From Achromobacter deleyi (GTDB lineage Bacteria; Pseudomonadota; Gammaproteobacteria; Burkholderiales; Burkholderiaceae_B): a stretch of 47,629 nucleotides of DNA. Positions within the stretch are counted from its first letter, which is position 1. Each line of letters starts with the position of its first letter. Under the pieces are notes generated by a model. The model saw only the letters and a program-made list of their open reading frames with translations. It had not been told where the DNA came from and made no database searches. The translations under genes and the position numbers were made by a program. This document shows positions 43,900 through 47,629 of this stretch, in pieces. The stretch spans positions 1 to 47,629 of the forward strand of contig NZ_CADIJO010000038.1 of NCBI RefSeq assembly GCF_902859705.1, given 5' to 3'.

Positions 43900-43916
43900 G
43901 GGCTCACGCAGAGCCC
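43900..43916 (+). other. Hairpin between rpsF and priB
   Basis: GGGCTC (43900-43905) and GAGCCC (43911-43916) pair perfectly around ACGCA, starting four bases after the rpsF stop. It may separate translation of S6 from that of the less abundant PriB. Confidence 0.45.
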
Positions 43917-43946
43917 ACCCATGAAGTCCCCTTGGTGCCTGGCAGG

Positions 43947-44270
43947 ATGAACAAGCTGGAACTCAGCGCCCGCGTTCTCGAATGCGAGCCTTTGCGCCAC
44001 ACTCCCGCCGGCCTGCCCGCACTGGAAATGGTGCTGGCGCACGAATCCGAGGTCATCGAAGCCGGCCATCCGCGCCGTGTGGAACTGACGATCTCGGCCG
44101 TGGCACTGGGCGATCTGGCGTTGCTGTTGAAAGGAACGGCGCTGGGGTCCGAATTGCAGGTGCAGGGGTTTCTGGCCCCCGTCCGCAAGGACTCGGTGAA
44201 GTTCAAGCTGCATCTGCAGCAGGCACGCAAGATCAGCGGCAGCGCAGGACGCGATCCGCTGGTGGCTTGA
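43947..44270 (+). CDS. priB: Primosomal replication protein N (PriB)
   Basis: A 107-residue single-stranded DNA-binding protein that helps PriA restart stalled forks. It is a single OB fold related to SSB: MNKLELSARVLECEPLRHTPAGLPALEMVLAHESEV begins it, and FLAPVRKDSVKFKLHLQQARKI ends it. ATG 43947 (GGCAGG before it) fits the family start; the upstream TTG 43932 is less likely. A nine-codon frame (43921-43950) ends over this ATG but has no ribosome site of note. priB between rpsF and rpsR is the standard arrangement. Confidence 0.93.
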   Translation: MNKLELSARVLECEPLRHTPAGLPALEMVLAHESEVIEAGHPRRVELTISAVALGDLALLLKGTALGSELQVQGFLAPVRKDSVKFKLHLQQARKISGSAGRDPLVA

Positions 44271-44320
44271 CGGGAAAGGGCAACGGGCGCGAGAGCGCCT
44301 TCTGAATACGGATAGGTTAT

Positions 44321-44356
44321 GGGGAATCGGACCCGAAAAGGGCTGAACCGGTCCCC
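44321..44356 (+). other. Hairpin in the priB-rpsR spacer
   Basis: GGGGA (44321-44325) pairs with TCCCC (44352-44356), with CGG/CCG and CCC/GGG pairs inside. A smaller stem, GGCGC-GAGA-GCGCC (44286-44299), lies before it. The 107-base spacer is thus mostly folded. Role unknown; perhaps processing or S18 level control. Confidence 0.4.
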
Positions 44357-44377
44357 TCAAACATAGAGGCACATATC

Positions 44378-44650
44378 ATGGCTTTCTTCGGAAAACGCAA
44401 AGAAAAACGCAAATTCACGCAGCAGAACCCGCTCTTCAAGCGTCGTAAGTTCTGCCGCTTCACCGCAGCCGGCGTCGAAGAGATCGACTACAAGGATCTG
44501 GACACCCTGCGCGACTTCGTGCAAGAAAACGGCAAGATCATCCCGGCTCGCCTGACCGGCACCAAGGCAATCTACCAGCGCCAGCTGGACACCGCCATCA
44601 AGCGCGCGCGCTTCCTGGCCCTGTTGCCTTACACCGACAACCACAACTAA
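44378..44650 (+). CDS. rpsR: 30S ribosomal protein S18
   Basis: A 90-residue S18, the partner of S6 on the small subunit. FKRRKFCRFTAAGVEEIDYKDLDTLRDFVQENGKIIPARLTGTKA is the conserved core. The KRRKFCRF Cys belongs to the form usually called Cys-plus type elsewhere, but only one Cys is present, so no zinc site is expected. ATG 44378 is 21 bases after a purine-poor spacer and GAGGC. The next gene, rplI, follows after 14 bases. Confidence 0.97.
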   Translation: MAFFGKRKEKRKFTQQNPLFKRRKFCRFTAAGVEEIDYKDLDTLRDFVQENGKIIPARLTGTKAIYQRQLDTAIKRARFLALLPYTDNHN

Positions 44651-44664
44651 TCCGGGGCACTGAA

Positions 44665-45120
44665 ATGCAAGTTATTCTGCTCGAAAAAGTCGTCAACCTG
44701 GGTAACCTCGGCGAAGTCGTTCGCGTGCGTGATGGCTACGCCCGCAACTTCCTGATCCCCCAGAAGAAGGCCCGTCGCGCAACCGACGCCGCCCTGAAGG
44801 AATTCGAAGCCCGCCGCGCTGAACTGGAAAAGGTCCAGGCCGAGAAGCTGGCCGCTGCCCAAGCCCTGGGCGAGCGCGTCAACGGCTTCCAGCTGAAGAT
44901 CGCCCAGAAGGCCGGCGTCGACGGTCGCCTGTTCGGCTCGGTCACCAACGCCGACATCGCCGAAGGTCTGAAGAAGGCCGGTTTCGAAGGCATCGAGAAG
45001 GCGCAAGTGCGTCTGCCCAATGGCCAGCTGAAGGCCGTCGGCGAATTCCCGATCCAGGTCGCTCTGCACGCCGACGTCGTTGTCGACATCACCGTGCTGA
45101 TCGAAGGCGAACTGTCCTAA
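44665..45120 (+). CDS. rplI: 50S ribosomal protein L9
   Basis: A 151-residue L9, binding 23S rRNA at the base of the L1 stalk. VILLEKVVNLGNLGEVVRVRDGYARNFLIPQKKA is the N-terminal domain signature. A long connecting helix (about 45-75, FEARRAELEKVQAEKLAAAQ) and the C-terminal domain follow. It is the last gene before a strong terminator, so dnaB and the kinase-like gene belong to a separate unit. Confidence 0.97.
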   Translation: MQVILLEKVVNLGNLGEVVRVRDGYARNFLIPQKKARRATDAALKEFEARRAELEKVQAEKLAAAQALGERVNGFQLKIAQKAGVDGRLFGSVTNADIAEGLKKAGFEGIEKAQVRLPNGQLKAVGEFPIQVALHADVVVDITVLIEGELS

Positions 45121-45135
45121 TCCGGACTTCGCGGT

Positions 45136-45167
45136 AAAAAAAGCCGGCCCGCGTGCCGGCTTTTTTT
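45136..45167 (+). terminator. Terminator of the rpsF-rplI operon
   Basis: AAAAAAAGCCGGC (45136-45148) pairs perfectly with GCCGGCTTTTTTT (45155-45167), loop CCGCGT. It is a strong intrinsic terminator 15 bases after rplI. Confidence 0.97.
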
Positions 45168-45263
45168 CTTTTTGCCATGCTTTTACCGCCTTTGCCCGTG
45201 GACATTTGCGTGTAGTCTTTCGGGCTGCACGCCTGTCGCACGCTGTTTTGTACAGAGGACCTT

Positions 45264-46103
45264 TTGACCCAGCCGCCCGTCCACCACAATGCGCCTGCCG
45301 GATTGCGCGCCTGGCTCGACAGCCTGAACGCCGAGACCGAGCCGTCGGTGCGGGATGCGACCATCGATGGCGTGCGCTGCATCATCAAACGCCGCCGCCC
45401 CAGCTTTGCGCGCGGTGTCAGCTATGCGTTGCGCTATGTGCGGGCGCTGTTCCTGGGCGTGGGCTGCAAGCTGTTCCTGGGCGAATTTCCGCGTCCTGGC
45501 GTGCTGTTGCGCAATGGCCTGGAGCACGAGGCGCGGCGCCTGCAGCAGCTGCTGCAGGCCGGTTGCCGCGTGCCTGAAGTGTGGTGGCAGGAACAGGGCC
45601 TGCTCGTCCTGGAATTCGTGGGCGAAGACCTGGCCGACCTGATCCGCAACGAAGACACTACCTCGCGCCTGTGGCTGGCCCGCGCGGCCGCAGCCGACCT
45701 GGCGGCCTTCCACGCCCGCGGGCTGTGGCACGGTGGCGCCCAGATCCGCAACATCACCTTGCAGGACGGCGAGCTGTGGCGTATCGATTTCGAAGAGAAC
45801 ATCGGCTCGACGCTGTCGCGTCCGCTGGCCCAGGCCTATGATCTGTTCCAGATGCTGGCCTCGCTGGCGTCGTTGCGTAAATTGCCCGATGACGTGGGCC
45901 GCACGCTGGGTAAACTGGCGCTAGAGGTCTACTTCGAATGCAACCCCGACCCCGAGGTCAAGGCCCGCCTGCGCCGCCTGACCCGGGTGCTGACTTTCAT
46001 CGCCACGCCCCTGCGCCCCCTGCTGGGTCGCCTGCCGTCGCGCGATGTGCAGGGATTTTTCCGCGTCGCGGATATCCTGCAGCCGTTACTATTGAAGCCA
46101 TGA
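45264..46103 (+). CDS. Bud32/InaA-like protein-kinase-fold protein, catalytic Asp replaced
   Basis: A 279-residue protein with a minimal kinase fold related to Bud32 and the lipopolysaccharide kinase (KdkA/InaA) group. A likely ATP-binding Lys is in VRCIIKRRRP (about 37-46), a helix-C Glu in GLEHEARRLQQLL, and a hinge in LLVLEFVGEDL. In the catalytic loop HGGAQIRN, Gly stands where HGD/HRD enzymes have the base Asp. Asn and the DFG-like IDFEEN are kept. It may be a pseudokinase or a kinase with another base. The start is TTG 45264, behind AGAGGA. The stop overlaps the dnaB ATG (ATGA, 46100-46103), so dnaB translation is probably coupled to it. Function unknown. Confidence 0.8.
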   Translation: MTQPPVHHNAPAGLRAWLDSLNAETEPSVRDATIDGVRCIIKRRRPSFARGVSYALRYVRALFLGVGCKLFLGEFPRPGVLLRNGLEHEARRLQQLLQAGCRVPEVWWQEQGLLVLEFVGEDLADLIRNEDTTSRLWLARAAAADLAAFHARGLWHGGAQIRNITLQDGELWRIDFEENIGSTLSRPLAQAYDLFQMLASLASLRKLPDDVGRTLGKLALEVYFECNPDPEVKARLRRLTRVLTFIATPLRPLLGRLPSRDVQGFFRVADILQPLLLKP

Positions 46104-47482
46104 ATACACCCGCCGATCCCCAGCTCGAATACCTGCGCGTTCCCCCTCATTCCATCGAGGCGGAGCAGTCGGTCCTGGGCGGCCTGCTGCTCGACAATTC
46201 GGCCTGGGACCGCATCGCCGACGTGCTGGTCGAAGAAGACTTCTACCGCCACGACCACCGGCTGATCTGGCACCACATTGCCCGCCTGATCGGGCTGGCG
46301 CGTCCGGCCGACGTCATCACGGTCAACGAATCGCTGATCAGCGCCGGCAAGGCCGAAGACGCCGGCGGCCTGGCCTACCTGAACGCGCTGGCGCACAACA
46401 CGCCGTCGGCCGCCAACATCCGCCGCTACGGCGAGATCGTGCGCGAGCGCGCCATGCTGCGCAAGCTGGTGTCCATTGCCGACGAGATCTCGTCGGCCGC
46501 GCTCAACCCGCAGGGAAAGGAAGCGCGCCAGCTGCTGGACGAAGCCGAGTCCAAGGTGTTCCAGATCGCCCAGGAAGGCGCGCGCGGCGCCGCCGGTTTC
46601 CAGGAAATCCAGCCGCTGCTCACGCAGGTGGTCGAGCGCATCGACGAGCTCTACCATCGCGAAGGCAGCTCCGACGTGACCGGCGTGCCCACGGGCTTCA
46701 CCGACCTGGACAAAATGACTTCGGGCATGCAGGGCGGCGACCTGATCATCGTGGCCGGACGCCCGTCCATGGGCAAGACCTCGTTCTCGATGAACATCGG
46801 CGAACACGTGGCCATCGAGCAGGGCCTGCCGGTGGCCGTGTTCTCCATGGAAATGGGCGCCGTGCAGCTGGCCATGCGTATGCTGGGTTCGGTCGGCCTG
46901 CTCGACCAGCACCGCATGCGGACCGGCAAGCTCATCGCCGAAGACTGGCCGCGCGTGACCCACGCCGTGCAGCTCATGCAGGACGCGCAGGTCTACATCG
47001 ACGAAACCCCCGCGCTCAGCCCGATGGAAGTGCGCGCGCGCACGCGCCGTCTGGCGCGTCAGTGCGGCCAGCTTGGCCTGATCATCATCGACTACCTGCA
47101 GCTGATGTCGGGTAACGGTTCGGGCGAAAACCGCGCCACCGAAGTGTCGGAAATCAGCCGTTCGCTCAAGGGCCTGGCCAAAGAGCTGAACTGCCCGCTG
47201 ATCGCGCTGTCGCAGCTGAACCGAAGCCTGGAACAGCGTCCCAACAAGCGTCCCGTGATGAGCGACCTGCGCGAATCCGGCGCTATCGAACAGGACGCCG
47301 ACGTGATCCTGTTCATCTACCGCGACGAGGTCTACAACCCCGATTCGCCGGACAAGGGCACGGCCGAGATCATCATCGGCAAGCAGCGTAACGGCCCGAT
47401 CGGCACGGTGCGCCTGACCTTCCAGGGTTCCAGCACGCGCTTCCTGAACTTCTCGGGCGCGCAGCCCAAGGACATGTACTGA
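46100..47482 (+). CDS. dnaB: Replicative DNA helicase DnaB
   Basis: A 460-residue hexameric helicase of the replication fork. The N-terminal collar domain (about 1-125: PPHSIEAEQSVLGGLLLDNSAWD) is joined by a linker helix to the RecA-like motor (about 185-455). Walker A is AGRPSMGKTSF, Walker B is GLIIIDYLQLM, and DLRESGAIEQDADVILFIYRDEVY is motif H4/H5. No intein is present. ATG 46100 overlaps the kinase-like gene. Its stop is only 37 bases before an IS3-family end, and the sequence between looks like half of a terminator. Confidence 0.97.
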   Translation: MNTPADPQLEYLRVPPHSIEAEQSVLGGLLLDNSAWDRIADVLVEEDFYRHDHRLIWHHIARLIGLARPADVITVNESLISAGKAEDAGGLAYLNALAHNTPSAANIRRYGEIVRERAMLRKLVSIADEISSAALNPQGKEARQLLDEAESKVFQIAQEGARGAAGFQEIQPLLTQVVERIDELYHREGSSDVTGVPTGFTDLDKMTSGMQGGDLIIVAGRPSMGKTSFSMNIGEHVAIEQGLPVAVFSMEMGAVQLAMRMLGSVGLLDQHRMRTGKLIAEDWPRVTHAVQLMQDAQVYIDETPALSPMEVRARTRRLARQCGQLGLIIIDYLQLMSGNGSGENRATEVSEISRSLKGLAKELNCPLIALSQLNRSLEQRPNKRPVMSDLRESGAIEQDADVILFIYRDEVYNPDSPDKGTAEIIIGKQRNGPIGTVRLTFQGSSTRFLNFSGAQPKDMY

Positions 47483-47503
47483 TCGCTGCCGCTTTCTGCC
47501 AAT

Positions 47504-47519
47504 AAAAAACCGCGCCTGG
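47504..47519 (+). other. Left half of an interrupted dnaB terminator
   Basis: AAAAAACCGCGCC (47504-47516) looks like the left arm, with A tract, of a bidirectional terminator such as those elsewhere in this window. Its right arm is not found; instead the IS end begins at 47520. The right half should reappear beyond the IS. Confidence 0.5.
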
Positions 47520-47527
47520 TGAACTGA

Positions 47528-47569
47528 CCCCCGAAAGTTGGACTTTGATCCAACCTTCGGGGGTTTTTT
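47528..47569 (+). terminator. Intrinsic terminator inside the IS left end
   Basis: CCCCCGAA (47528-47535) pairs with TTCGGGGG (47556-47563), and GTTGGA (47537-47542) with TCCAAC (47549-47554), with one A-C mismatch between, followed by six T's (47564-47569). Its right arm also contains the probable ribosome site GGGGG of the transposase frame. It would stop transcripts coming from dnaB just before the orfA ATG. Confidence 0.85.
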
Positions 47570-47571
47570 GC

Positions 47572-47629
47572 ATGGCAAAGTACGACGAGCAGTTCAAGCT
47601 GGACGCTGTCCGGCGGTATCTGTCTGAAC
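47572..47629 (+). CDS. IS3-family transposase OrfA (5' partial)
   Basis: The frame opens with MAKYDEQFKLDAVRRYLSE and runs off the right edge after 19 codons. The pattern KYxxQFKLxxVxxYL is that of the helix-turn-helix N-terminus of OrfA in IS150-like elements. In the family, OrfA and OrfB are joined by a programmed frameshift to make the active transposase. The rest lies outside the window, so intactness cannot be judged. Confidence 0.8.
   Translation, partial: MAKYDEQFKLDAVRRYLSE

Larger units (their letters stand above)
47520..47629 (+). mobile_element. Left end of an IS3-family element (IS150-like), truncated by the window
   Basis: The end begins TGAACTGACCCCCGAAAGT, and TTGGAC follows, the terminal pattern of IS150-group IS3 elements (5'-TG, AAGTTGGAC). 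It is followed 52 bases on by the start of an orfA frame. Only the first 110 bases lie in the window. The outermost bases are set by analogy, so the true border could shift by one or two bases. Confidence 0.75.

Noticed and set aside
43921..43950. Nine-codon frame MKSPWCLAG ending over the priB ATG
   Set aside because: The ATGA overlap is suggestive of coupling, but there is no ribosome site and so short a frame can arise by chance.

Overview
The window is high-GC betaproteobacterial chromosome, most like Alcaligenaceae (Achromobacter/Bordetella). This rests on gene order and protein character: rluB-rimP-nusA-infB-rbfA-truB-typA, rpsF-priB-rpsR-rplI-(kinase-like)-dnaB, xseB-ispA-dxs, two orphan Bug/TctC-type binding proteins and several LysR regulators. 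Species cannot be fixed from sequence alone. No rRNA, tRNA or CRISPR was seen.

Layout. 1-8864: end of rluB, then a translation/transcription operon (rimP, nusA, infB, rbfA, truB, typA). A terminator-like hairpin with eight T's sits just before rimP. 8905-13804: a tautomerase divergent from a LysR gene, then a second LysR gene divergent from a Bug binding protein plus AbgB-like M20 hydrolase. 13857-19117: LOG-family protein and polA head to head, a ZIP metal transporter behind a palindromic operator, and a dienelactone hydrolase. 19118-19777: a gene-free stretch with a 34-bp inverted repeat element and a duplicated terminator module. 19778-25877: Na/Pi symporter, sdaA, htpX, a DMT permease and a sulfurtransferase.

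25890-33701: an aminoethylphosphonate (AEP) island. It holds a PhnZ-like HD oxygenase, a LysR regulator, ABC ATPase, fused permease, phosphonoacetaldehyde hydrolase (phnX), binding protein and a FAD oxidoreductase. The aminotransferase PhnW is absent, so the FAD enzyme is the likely source of phosphonoacetaldehyde, an oxidative rather than transaminating version of the pathway.

33716-38243: a Rieske oxygenase with two possible C-x2-H cluster motifs, an acyltransferase, and a second Bug protein divergent from an IclR regulator. 38326-43344: xseB, ispA and dxs (isoprenoid supply), folE2 (folate) and a DUF817 membrane protein. 43522-47482: ribosomal protein operon, a Bud32/InaA-like protein lacking the catalytic Asp, and dnaB, overlapping it by four bases. 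47520-end: the left end of an IS3-family element that seems to have landed inside the dnaB terminator and brings its own terminator.

The most interesting items are the PhnW-less AEP cluster, the rimP attenuator candidate, the Zur-like operator over a -10 box, the kinase-like gene coupled to dnaB, and the IS insertion at the dnaB terminator.
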